Below, in pieces: positions 54,433-62,764 of a stretch of DNA of 64,000 nt. The DNA is taken from positions 124,001-188,000 of the forward strand of contig NZ_JAJNCX010000012.1 of the NCBI RefSeq assembly GCF_021026315.1. The letters run 5' to 3'. The notes beneath the pieces were generated by a model. That model did no database searches. It had not been told where the DNA came from and saw nothing but the letters and a program-made list of their open reading frames with translations. This DNA is from Rhizobium sp. C4 (GTDB lineage: Bacteria; Pseudomonadota; Alphaproteobacteria; Rhizobiales; Rhizobiaceae). The stretch's first letter is position 1. Each line of letters opens with the position of its first letter. The position numbers were made by a program, and so were the translations under genes.

Positions 54433-55233
54433 TCATTCCTCCACTGTTCCATTGCCTGTTGCTTCACGCAGATGGCGCGTCGCACGTTCTTCTGTCTCTA
54501 ACCACAATTTCCGTGCGATCGGATTACGGGATTCCTCCAGGAGATGCCCGACGATTCCCACGGCACGTGCCATGACGCCAAGGCCGCGGCAAATCTTCCA
54601 GTCAAAACCCATTTCGCAGCACAGCGCGCCCAGAATACCGGTCGCATTTACCGGCAGTTCCTTGCCCTTTTTCTTCTCTGCCGTGGCCGAGATCTGAAGT
54701 ACGAGGTCGACATGCTTGCGTCGAAATCCGGTCTCCTCTGCGAGTTGGATCAGACGCGGTGTCCTCGGGTCGATGGGTTTGTGGAAAGGATGGCCGATGC
54801 CGGGGATGATCTGCTTGCGAGCGTCGAAGTCAGCAACCACTCTGGCTGCGATGGTAGAAAGCGGTTCGCTATCATCTTTCGCAAACGCCTCGTAGAGCAT
54901 CTTGGCGGAACCCTCAACGCTACCGACGAAGACGCTGCCGAGGCCGCTTAACCCAGCTGCGACCGCAGCCTGGAGCGCTTCCGGCGCGCCGAGGTAGGTG
55001 AGTCGGGCTGCAAGCGTGCTTGGCGTCAATCCGTGTTCCACGAGCGTGACTACCATAGCGTTGAACATGCGCGATTCATTCGCATCGGGCACTCGTCCCG
55101 TCAGTTCCAGAAAAGCCATGTCGCCGAGATTGAGCGAGCCAAGGATTTCCGAGGGAAAGTCCATTCCGAACACTGTTATGGAATTGGCCGTGCTCCAGCC
55201 AATATCGGTCGTGAACGTGTCGTCTGCCTTCAT
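54433..55233 (-). CDS. citryl-CoA lyase / citrate-synthase-like protein
   Basis: ATG 55231-55233 behind GAGGAGA gives 266 residues. It is only the citrate-synthase-like fold: GIGHPFHKPIDPRTPRLI, NATGILGALCCEMGFDWKIC and a terminal RGLGVMARAVGIVGHLLEE. Citrate synthases are about 430 residues; this length matches citryl-CoA lyases, which cleave citryl-CoA to acetyl-CoA and oxaloacetate. In this catabolic context it may cleave a related branched 3-hydroxy-acyl-CoA. Substrate is inferred, not shown. Confidence 0.75.
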   Translation of the reverse strand: MKADDTFTTDIGWSTANSITVFGMDFPSEILGSLNLGDMAFLELTGRVPDANESRMFNAMVVTLVEHGLTPSTLAARLTYLGAPEALQAAVAAGLSGLGSVFVGSVEGSAKMLYEAFAKDDSEPLSTIAARVVADFDARKQIIPGIGHPFHKPIDPRTPRLIQLAEETGFRRKHVDLVLQISATAEKKKGKELPVNATGILGALCCEMGFDWKICRGLGVMARAVGIVGHLLEESRNPIARKLWLETEERATRHLREATGNGTVEE

Positions 55234-55267
55234 CAATTTTCTCCTCGGATGTTCTCCGGTCATTAAC

Positions 55268-56176
55268 CTACGACCTAGGTTGTCCCGCTCTCGCCTCGAC
55301 ACCAGCCCATTCCTCGAACGGGCGGATCATGCTCGTCCAGTCGGAATCGGCGCCGTATTTCGATTGAGTAATTGCAAGCACCTGGCGGACCGCGCTCCCA
55401 ACAGGAGTGGGAACGCCGAAAGCCTCCGCTTCGTCAAGGCACAGGCGGACATCCTTGTAGGCAAGCCCGGTCGAGAAGCCGAAGTCGAAAGTTCCGGTCA
55501 GCACCGAGCGGGGAAATTTGTCGACGGTCGCGGTATTCCGCCCACTGCTCATGTTGAAGACTTCGCACATCACTGCGGGGTCGAGCCCGCCTTTCACACC
55601 GAATACCAACGCTTCGGAGGTAATCGCCAGCGCGCAAGTCGCTAGAAGATTGTTGGCGAGCTTCATGATCTGCGCCGCGCCAGGCGTTGAACCAACGAAG
55701 ACCGGCTTGCCGAGCGTGGACAGCAATTCGCGGATCTCCTCGAATTGCGTTTCGTCCGAGGAGACCATGAGGGTCAGCTTCCCGTCACGAGCGCCGGCCA
55801 ATCCGCCGCTAACCGGACAATCGACGCACGCAATGCCCTTCGCAGCCAACCCAGCATGCACGAGCGACGCGACCTTCGGACCCGTCGTCGAAAGATCGAC
55901 AAAGACTTTGATCGCAAGGCCGTCGGAGATACCGCTCTCACCGAGCGCGACTTCGCGCACGACGTCCGGGGTCGGCAGACTGCCGAAGACAATTTCGGCA
56001 GAATCGGCAACCTCACGTGCCGACTTTGCGGCCTTTGCTCCCGACCCTTCCAAAGCGGCGACCGCCGCAGGATTGGTGTCAAATGCGATGACGCTCCGGT
56101 TTGCCGCGACGAGGCGTGCTGCCATCAGCGCTCCCATCTTTCCAAGCCCGATGAATCCGATCACTTTCGCGGACAT
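55268..56176 (-). CDS. 3-hydroxyisobutyrate dehydrogenase-family oxidoreductase
   Basis: ATG 56176 behind GAGGAG gives 302 residues (a GTG one codon earlier is possible). The dinucleotide site is GFIGLGKMGALMAARL, the substrate signature DCPVSGGLAGARDGKLTLMV, and the catalytic lysine lies in IMKLANNLL. Beta-hydroxyacid dehydrogenases oxidise short 3-hydroxyacids to semialdehydes or ketones; here the aldehyde dehydrogenase at the head of the operon could take the product further. Confidence 0.88.
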   Translation of the reverse strand: MSAKVIGFIGLGKMGALMAARLVAANRSVIAFDTNPAAVAALEGSGAKAAKSAREVADSAEIVFGSLPTPDVVREVALGESGISDGLAIKVFVDLSTTGPKVASLVHAGLAAKGIACVDCPVSGGLAGARDGKLTLMVSSDETQFEEIRELLSTLGKPVFVGSTPGAAQIMKLANNLLATCALAITSEALVFGVKGGLDPAVMCEVFNMSSGRNTATVDKFPRSVLTGTFDFGFSTGLAYKDVRLCLDEAEAFGVPTPVGSAVRQVLAITQSKYGADSDWTSMIRPFEEWAGVEARAGQPRS

Positions 56177-56212
56177 CACTGTCTCCTCTCATCGCTGATT
56201 ACTGTATCTCGT

Positions 56213-57409
56213 TCAAACTCGGGATGCCGACGGCGACCCTATTGCCACCAGTGTGCGTTTCAAGTCATTGCGGGCGAGCATGTGCTCCCGCACCTGATTC
56301 ATTGTTTCGAGCGCTGTCAGGCGGCCATCGGTAGAATGCCGAACCGAAAATTGGCCCGCGATCGGGTCGCCTGATAGCTGGTGGATATCGTCGGGACCGG
56401 GGACGCCGGCGATCTGCAGCTTCATATCGTACTGGTCGCTCCAGAACCACGGCACTGAATCGTAATGGGTCGCCTCGCCCATGATTGCGCTAGCGAGAAA
56501 CCGCGCTTGGTCGGAAGCATTCTGCACCGACTCAAGACGGATTTCTCTCCCACCGCAAAGTGGATGAGGATAGACGGCGCAGTCGCCAATCGCGTGAATG
56601 ACGGGATCGTCGGTGGTGAGTGTCCTGTCGACGAGGATACCGTTGCGCGTGCGCAGCCCAGCCCCCTCCGCAAGGTCAGTGTTCGGGATCACGCCAACGG
56701 CCGCCAGAACGAGATCCGCGGGGATGCTGCGCCCATCATTGAGGCACACGGCTTGAGCCACCGATTGTCGAATTTCGAAGCCTTGAATGCCGGCTCCGAA
56801 TTCGAAATTTACGCCTTCAGCACGATGTCGCGCTTCGATGAATGACGACATGATCTTCGATACGGCGCGCGACATCGAACGATCTGCCTGCTCAATGACA
56901 GTCACATCGAGACCGCTCTGGCGTGCCACGGCGGCAAACTCCATTCCGATGAAGCCCGCACCAATCACGACCACGGTCCGGGCCTGCGCCATGCGCAACC
57001 TCAGAGATTCAGCCTCACGCCGCGTCCGCAGATAGGCGATCGACTTCGCGTCGGCATTCGGTAGCGTGACCGTTCTGTTTCGCACACCCGTGGCAAGCAC
57101 GAGACGATCATAACTAACCGTCTCGCCACTGCGGAGCGCAACTTCGCGCCGCGACCGGTCAATGGATTCCGCGGGAGTATCCGCACGAAAATCGATGTTA
57201 CGCTCGACAAAAAATTCGGCCGGCTTAATCCGCAGGGCGTCGGAGCCGCTTGCGTCTCTGAGATACGCTTTTGAAAGCGGCGGTCTTTGGTACGGCAGCT
57301 CGCCCTCGTCACCAAGCAGAACGATATCACCCGGAAAGTTTTTTTCGCGCAACGAGACCGCAAGCTGACAACCCGCCTGTCCAGCGCCGATGATGACAAC
57401 CCTATCCAT
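56213..57409 (-). CDS. ferredoxin reductase (FAD, NADH-dependent, oxygenase type)
   Basis: The 398-residue protein has the FAD site VIIGAGQAGCQLAVSLRE, the NAD site VVIGAGFIGMEFAAVARQ and the second FAD motif VIHAIGDCAVYPHPL. This is the reductase class that serves Rieske dioxygenases, putidaredoxin and P450s (BphA4/CamA-like). It abuts the [2Fe-2S] ferredoxin gene by a 1-bp overlap. No oxygenase subunit occurs in the window. Confidence 0.9.
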   Translation of the reverse strand: MDRVVIIGAGQAGCQLAVSLREKNFPGDIVLLGDEGELPYQRPPLSKAYLRDASGSDALRIKPAEFFVERNIDFRADTPAESIDRSRREVALRSGETVSYDRLVLATGVRNRTVTLPNADAKSIAYLRTRREAESLRLRMAQARTVVVIGAGFIGMEFAAVARQSGLDVTVIEQADRSMSRAVSKIMSSFIEARHRAEGVNFEFGAGIQGFEIRQSVAQAVCLNDGRSIPADLVLAAVGVIPNTDLAEGAGLRTRNGILVDRTLTTDDPVIHAIGDCAVYPHPLCGGREIRLESVQNASDQARFLASAIMGEATHYDSVPWFWSDQYDMKLQIAGVPGPDDIHQLSGDPIAGQFSVRHSTDGRLTALETMNQVREHMLARNDLKRTLVAIGSPSASRV

Positions 57410-57735
57410 CAGACCTGGGTCCTAGGAATTTCTACCACGAGACCGTCGAGCGCGTCGCTGACCGGTATCTGGCAGCTCAAGCGGCTGGTTTGCCGACGCC
57501 GTTCCGAAGTAAAGTCGAGCATCTGCTCTTCTGTTATGGACGGAGGTGACAAATGGTCCAGCAATTCCTTCGACTTAACGAAAACGTGACAGGTGGCGCA
57601 GACCATATCGCCGCCGCATTCCGCGATGATACCGTCAATCCCGGCTGTCTTCGCTGCCTGCATAACGCTCATTCCCGCGGTCGCTTCCACGTCGCGGCTA
57701 GTACCGTCCGGATATTCAAAGGTGATGACGGCCAT
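57409..57735 (-). CDS. [2Fe-2S] ferredoxin, adrenodoxin/putidaredoxin type
   Basis: ATG 57733-57735 gives 108 residues. Cluster ligands are in ECGGDMVCATCHVFV (C-x5-C-x2-C) and the fourth Cys in SRLSCQIPV. Such ferredoxins shuttle electrons from a reductase to P450 or to a Rieske oxygenase. The 3' end overlaps the reductase start by one base. Confidence 0.92.
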   Translation of the reverse strand: MAVITFEYPDGTSRDVEATAGMSVMQAAKTAGIDGIIAECGGDMVCATCHVFVKSKELLDHLSPPSITEEQMLDFTSERRRQTSRLSCQIPVSDALDGLVVEIPRTQV

Positions 57736-57775
57736 CTTCAATTCCCTACTTTGCGCTGGAGGAGTGCGGCTGCGA

Positions 57776-58129
57776 TCAGATCTCGACGTAGACCGCACCG
57801 TCCTTGATGGTGACCGGAAAGAAGGTCAGCTTCTTGCTAAGACCATCGCAAATGGTCTCTCCGGTCGTGAGATTGAATTCCCAGCCATGCCAGGGGCATC
57901 GCAGAACCTCGTTCTCCATGCCGAAGACGAACGTGTTCGGGGCGCTCGGCAGCATCGTGCCGCGCAATTGTCCTTGGCAGACCGGCGCCCGCTTGTGCGG
58001 GCAAACGTTCCGGACCGCATAGATTTCGCCTTTCGACTTGATGATGCCGATCGATCGGCCCTCAACCGTATGTACTGACGGCTTAGCTTCTTCCAAAACC
58101 TCAAGTGTCGTCACGAGATGCGATGCCAC
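57776..58129 (-). CDS. Rieske [2Fe-2S] ferredoxin
   Basis: The 117-residue protein has the Rieske pairs CPHKRAPVC (C-x-H) and CPWHGWEF (C-x2-H). The stand-alone small Rieske is usually the electron carrier to a ring-hydroxylating oxygenase. Two ferredoxins of different folds next to one reductase suggest two oxygenases or a mixed chain. The 5' start is ATG 58129. Confidence 0.9.
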   Translation of the reverse strand: MASHLVTTLEVLEEAKPSVHTVEGRSIGIIKSKGEIYAVRNVCPHKRAPVCQGQLRGTMLPSAPNTFVFGMENEVLRCPWHGWEFNLTTGETICDGLSKKLTFFPVTIKDGAVYVEI

Positions 58130-58149
58130 ACCATTTTCTCCAAATTGAC

Positions 58150-59250
58150 TTACTTCAGACCGAACAGATCGGCAGCGTTATCGAAGAAGATGCGGCGACG
58201 TTTTTCCGGTGAAAGGCGCGTCAGCGTCTGCATCGGAAAGTCATTGTCCCAATGCGGATAGTCGGTGCTGAATAGCAGCGTCTTCTCCGCTTGAATCATT
58301 TCCAGCATCTGGTCGAGATATTCGGGCCTCTCAGGCTCCTCGATCGGTTGCGAGGTGAAGCGGATATGCTCGATGACGGTGTCGCTCGGCTTGGTCTTCA
58401 CCCAAGGCACCTCCTTGCGGAACTGATGCCAGTTCTGGTCCATGCGCCATAGAAAATGCGGCAACCAAGTGATGCCGAACTCGGCAGCGAGCAGCTTTAG
58501 CCTTGGAAATCGATAAAACACGCCCTCGAAGATCATGCTGGTGATCGCGGAAATGCCGATTTCTGGGAAAAGCGTATGTCGCTCGATGTAGGTGCTCGGG
58601 ATCCCGCCGGCAAAGGTGACAGCAGTCGGGAATCCTCCTTCCGTCCCAGTCGGATGGATCAGGATCGGCAGGCCCAATTCCTCGGCAGCCTCGTAGATTG
58701 GATAATAATGCCGGTTGCCCATCATCGTGTTGAGTAGCGGCATGAAAACGGCCACCACACTCGGGAGGTTGCCGATGCGGCGGATCTCCTCCGCGGCGGC
58801 GAAAGGATCATGGGCGGCCACGACCATCGCGAGCTTATAGCGATCATCGACGGTAATGAATTCGTTGAGGAAGTATTCATTGAAAGCAGTCGCGAGAGCG
58901 ATCGCTTCATTTGGCGTTGGGATTGCCGCCAGCTTTCCGGCTTGGATCGATGAGAGGATCGCGTGGCTGATGTTGTGCCTATCGAGATGGTCTTCCTTCA
59001 TAAAGACCGGATCCGAACCTGGCTCCCCGCCGCTGGGTGGCATGGCGTCCAGACGGTTCGAAGAGGCGCGGGCCAATGGTGGCCTCAGGTAGTGATTGGG
59101 AAGAACGTAACGGCCGTCGAAATGCTCCCACCACGTGCGAGAGAGATATTTCTGCAGGCCTTTGATGTCGCCGTTGATCCAGGGATGGACGTCGGCGTCA
59201 ATGATCATTTCCTTAGTTCCCGCACGCGGCTCTTCGGCTGTGGTCAACAT
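58150..59250 (-). CDS. amidohydrolase-2 family (metal-dependent, ACMSD-like)
   Basis: The 366-residue protein starts with MIIDADVHPWINGDIKGLQK, the strand-1 metal motif (D-x-D-x-H-P instead of HxH). Later blocks are ILIHPTGTEGGFP (His of strand 5), LAAEFGITWLPH and LLFSTDYPHWDND (Asp of strand 8). The ACMSD/amidohydrolase-2 family holds non-oxidative decarboxylases and hydrolases of ring-fission products. Here it is a candidate for opening or decarboxylating a ring intermediate. Confidence 0.82.
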   Translation of the reverse strand: MLTTAEEPRAGTKEMIIDADVHPWINGDIKGLQKYLSRTWWEHFDGRYVLPNHYLRPPLARASSNRLDAMPPSGGEPGSDPVFMKEDHLDRHNISHAILSSIQAGKLAAIPTPNEAIALATAFNEYFLNEFITVDDRYKLAMVVAAHDPFAAAEEIRRIGNLPSVVAVFMPLLNTMMGNRHYYPIYEAAEELGLPILIHPTGTEGGFPTAVTFAGGIPSTYIERHTLFPEIGISAITSMIFEGVFYRFPRLKLLAAEFGITWLPHFLWRMDQNWHQFRKEVPWVKTKPSDTVIEHIRFTSQPIEEPERPEYLDQMLEMIQAEKTLLFSTDYPHWDNDFPMQTLTRLSPEKRRRIFFDNAADLFGLK

Positions 59251-59281
59251 TACAATCTCCTTGGATTTCGATCATGGCTGT

Positions 59282-59671
59282 TCAGGCCGCGGAATCCGCA
59301 GCCTCGGAAGCCAAGACCTCGCGCGCGATGCGGAAGGATTCCACCCCGGCTGGAACCCCACAGTAGATGACGACCTGCAGAAGCACTTCGCGGATCTCGT
59401 CCTTGGAAACACCATTGCGCAGGGCGCCCTTCACGTGCGCCTTGAGCTCGTGGGGCCGGTTGAGCGCGCTGATCATTCCGAGATTTATGAGACTGCGTGT
59501 TTTCCGATCGAGACCATCGCGACCCCAGACCGCCCCCCAACAGTACTCAGTGACCAAATCCTGAAGGGGCGTGTTAAATTCGTCCGCCGCCGCTATGGCA
59601 TTCGCGACGTATCGCTCGCCGAGAACTTCCTTGCGGATCTTCATTCCCTGATCGTAAAGTGCCTTGTTCAT
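59282..59671 (-). CDS. carboxymuconolactone decarboxylase (CMD)-family protein
   Basis: ATG 59669-59671 behind CAGGAGGAA gives 129 residues. The CMD core is EYCWGAVWGRDGLDRKTRSL, LGMISALNRPHELKAHVKGA and GVSKDEIREVLLQVVIYCGV, with the helical pattern and cysteine position of PcaC rather than of AhpD (no CxxC). A decarboxylase or isomerase of an aromatic ring-fission product is likely. Confidence 0.85.
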   Translation of the reverse strand: MNKALYDQGMKIRKEVLGERYVANAIAAADEFNTPLQDLVTEYCWGAVWGRDGLDRKTRSLINLGMISALNRPHELKAHVKGALRNGVSKDEIREVLLQVVIYCGVPAGVESFRIAREVLASEAADSAA

Positions 59672-59712
59672 CGTGTTCCTCCTGAAAATTGCGTTGTGAT
59701 TGACAATTAGGC

Positions 59713-61221
59713 TCAAGCCTTCAGCACGAACGGATCGCGGACCTCGTCGCCAAGTTCGCACCAGACGCTCTTGGTTTGCAGAAAGCTGTTCACAGCATCG
59801 ATCCCGTTGACACGGCCAACACCGCTGTCCTTGTAGCCGCCGAAAGGCGAGTTGAAGGCGAGCGCGCGATAGGTATTGAGCCAGACTGTGCCAGCCTCCA
59901 GCCTGCGGGCCATGCGGTGGCCGCGCTTGATGTCGTTGGTCCAGACACCGGCAGCGAGGCCAAAGGGTGAGTCATTCGCCAGGCAGACGACCTCATCCTC
60001 GTCCTTGAATTTCGCGATCGCAAGCACCGGACCGAAGACCTCATTGCGCATCACGCGGTTGTTCTGCGAAACTCCGGTCAGGATGGCCGGCGAGATGAAG
60101 TAGCCGCCGAAGTCGCCGACGCTCACTCGTTCGCCGCCATAGGCCAGTTCCGCGCCGTCATCGCGGGCCTGAGCGACAATCGTGAGATCCTTTTCGAGCT
60201 GCGCGCTGGTGGCAACTGGGCCCATCTGGGTCGACGTAAGCAGCGGGTCGCCAAGCACGATTGATTTCGCCCGCCGCGTCAGCCGATCAACCAGCTCGTC
60301 GTAGATCGCCTCATGAATATATGCTCGCGATCCAGCGATACAGGTCTGCCCAGCCGCCGCGAAAATGCCGGCAAGTACACCCGCCTCTGCCTGATCGAGA
60401 TTGGCATCGGGAAAGACGATGTTCGGGCTCTTGCCGCCAAGTTCCAAGGTGTAGCTGGCAAGCCGTTGCGACAATCTACCGGCGATCGCTTTGCCGGCGC
60501 CAACACTTCCGGTAAACGCCACCTTTCGAACCAGCGGATGATCGACGATCGCCTCGCCCGTCCTCCTAAGGCCCGTCACCACGTTGATTACACCATCCGG
60601 AATACCGGCCACCTTGGCGAGACGTGCAAGTTCTATGGCCGAGGCCGACGTCACCTCGGAAGGTTTAAGGACCACCGTATTGCCGGCAGCGAGTGCCGGC
60701 GCCACCGACATGATTGTCAGGAAGGTCGGAGAATTCCACGGCGTAATCACCCCAACGACGCCGAGCGGCTCGCGAAGAGTATAATTGAGAACACTCGTCT
60801 GGTTGAGCGGAATGACCGAGCCTTCGATCTTGTCGGCCAGTCCACCGAAGTAGCGCAACCAATCCAGTGCGATCTGCGCTTGAAGTTTCATTTCTGCTAG
60901 CAGCTTGCCATTTTGTGTGACTTCGAGTCGGCCAATAAAATCGGCGTTGTTGGCAATCGCCTCGCCCCAGCGTGTCATGAGCGAGCCACGCTTGCTCGCC
61001 GACATCTGTGACCATTCCCCCCGGAACGCCCTATGGGCGGACTGCACCGCCACATCGACATCCACATCGTCAGCGATGGCAAATCGTCCCCAAAGCCGTC
61101 CTGTCGTCGGATTTACAGACTCGAAATAGTGATCGTGATCCGTGTCTCTGTCGGCCCCATCGACAAAATGAACATATTTTCGGTACGGGTCCTCATGGCT
61201 CGGAGATACTGCAGCACTCAT
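59713..61221 (-). CDS. NAD(P)-dependent aldehyde dehydrogenase
   Basis: The 502-residue protein has N163 in TPWNSP, E260 in TLELGGKSP and the nucleophile C294 in GQTCIAGS; NADP-binding GSVGAGKAIAG follows FTGSV. Standard length. It heads the operon that runs to 52.66 kb and would oxidise the aldehyde formed by the hydroxyacid dehydrogenase or from the ring-cleavage side chain. Confidence 0.92.
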   Translation of the reverse strand: MSAAVSPSHEDPYRKYVHFVDGADRDTDHDHYFESVNPTTGRLWGRFAIADDVDVDVAVQSAHRAFRGEWSQMSASKRGSLMTRWGEAIANNADFIGRLEVTQNGKLLAEMKLQAQIALDWLRYFGGLADKIEGSVIPLNQTSVLNYTLREPLGVVGVITPWNSPTFLTIMSVAPALAAGNTVVLKPSEVTSASAIELARLAKVAGIPDGVINVVTGLRRTGEAIVDHPLVRKVAFTGSVGAGKAIAGRLSQRLASYTLELGGKSPNIVFPDANLDQAEAGVLAGIFAAAGQTCIAGSRAYIHEAIYDELVDRLTRRAKSIVLGDPLLTSTQMGPVATSAQLEKDLTIVAQARDDGAELAYGGERVSVGDFGGYFISPAILTGVSQNNRVMRNEVFGPVLAIAKFKDEDEVVCLANDSPFGLAAGVWTNDIKRGHRMARRLEAGTVWLNTYRALAFNSPFGGYKDSGVGRVNGIDAVNSFLQTKSVWCELGDEVRDPFVLKA

Positions 61222-61518
61222 TTTTCAGCGGCCCAATTCGTAAAATTCAGGATACAGAATATCTATTCTCATACATGAATTTTTGTGTCAATGGCGCAGA
61301 GGGAAATAACGGTAACAAGCCGAGGGTCATGGGTCGGCGTTTGTCATGGCGATGTCGTTGCCGTAGCCTGCGGATGCTGCCAGACCTCGACAATCTGCTC
61401 TTTACCGACCGACACGCGCATCGCAAAAAAGACAGGCTCACGGGAGCCGGGGATTACATGTTATTGAAAAAGCGGATCACATATAATAACCGGACGTATA
61501 AAAGACTTTGAGGTGTAG
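61222..61518. promoter_or_regulatory. divergent promoter region with GAATA-TC-TATTC palindrome
   Basis: The AT-rich gap holds a minus-strand TTGACA (complement of 61286-61291) facing the aldehyde dehydrogenase gene, a 12-bp palindrome GAATATCTATTC at 61257-61268, and TATAAT at 61482-61487 facing the IclR gene. IclR-type regulators bind such short palindromes. Functional links are inferred. Confidence 0.4.
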
Positions 61519-62288
61519 ATGGCGCCTGAAAACGTAAATACGGCATTACGAACTCTGGATTTACTCGAAGTCGTAGCACGCCTACAAGGCCCGATTTACC
61601 TCGCAGAAATTGCAAAAATACTTGGGTCTCCGACGTCTAGCACACATTCCCTCGTCAAAACACTGCGCCAGCGCGGTTATGTATACATTTTAGAAGACCG
61701 AGAGCTCATATTTCCCACGAAAGAATACTCACCGTTTTGGAACTTATAGCTCGAAGTGACCCGATCATCGATATCTTGCAGCCCGAGATGAAAAAGCTGT
61801 TGGCGGCCACCGACGAGACAATCCTTCTTGGAATGCGCCGAGGCGATCACATCACCTATCTTGAGGTCATGGAGAGTAGCCGCTCGATTCGCTACTCCGC
61901 CAAACCTGGCGACATCAAGCCGCTTCACTCAAGCGCGATAGGCAAAGCGATGCCTAGCACGCTCTCAGACTCCGAGCTCCTTGCTGTTGTCCGCAAGGTG
62001 GGTATGAAAAAGGTGACCGACTCGACGATTGTGACGATCGATGGTCTGCTTGAGGACATTCGGATCAGTCGGCAAAGCAATCTGTTTATTACGCACGGCG
62101 AAAATGTTCCCGATGTCATGGTGATCGCGGTTCACATTGAGTTGGGAGGCGAGCCGCTTGGAGTGGCTATCACGGGGCCGATCGGTCGCATCAAAAAGAA
62201 CCAAGCGGAGTATGGGGAGCATTTGATTGCGCTGATCCAACACTTCTCCCAGCTGGAAAAAGCAACGGCTCTCGCCTGCATCATTTAG
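61519..62288 (+). pseudogene. IclR-family regulator, frameshifted
   Basis: The first frame from ATG 61519 gives a winged HTH (TALRTLDLLEVVARLQGPIY, IAKILGSPTSSTHSLVKTLR, GYVYILEDRELIFPTK). About base 61717-61722 the continuation is found one frame back (RILTVLELIARSDPIIDILQ ...), then the full effector domain (EVMESSRSIRYSAKPGDIKP, LHSSAIGKAM, VMVIAVHIELGGEPLGVAIT). A one-base deletion explains it. Without readthrough the product is a 76-residue HTH fragment. It faces the catabolic operon it would have controlled. Confidence 0.82.
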
Positions 62289-62764
62289 TTGTACTTTCAA
62301 GATTTCCGTAGCTTGTCTCCGCTGCGTCATTTTCGTTCGCGAGATCGGCAGTTGAGTGTGGTCGTACCTCAGGAAGTTCAAACAGGTTTCGCGGGAACGC
62401 CCGACGGCAGTTGTACTTGGTTCCGGCAGGGAAGCGAGCGTCGAGCGGCGAAGCTTCCACCGCCGCCTCCCAAACTCCCCGGGGCCGGCTAATCCGCCTT
62501 CTGCGACCATCATTCAGGACGTCTTCTCATTAAGCGGGGTTGCACTGAGCCGGAAGGGTGGGAGCAATCATGATCGCTGATGGCATGCCGGGTCGTCTCG
62601 CGGTTCGATCGATAAGACGCTGCCTGTCATATGGGCACGAGGTCCCTTCCCCTTCAAATTTCGTCGACCGCATATTGACAAAGAATTCGAAATGGTGAAC
62701 GTGAGGACACAAGTGTGAATTTGCTTTTCCGCAAGTTTCCTCTTCGATCTGATGGGAGGTCAGA
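62289..62764. other. intergenic region ahead of the acyl-CoA ligase gene
   Basis: No gene is supported. TTGACA occurs at 62675-62680 but has no matching -10 at normal spacing. GGGAGG at 62755-62760 is the ribosome site of the next gene. Confidence 0.4.

Noticed and set aside
62675..62680. TTGACA as -35 of the acyl-CoA ligase promoter.
   Set aside because: No acceptable -10 occurs 15-19 bases downstream.
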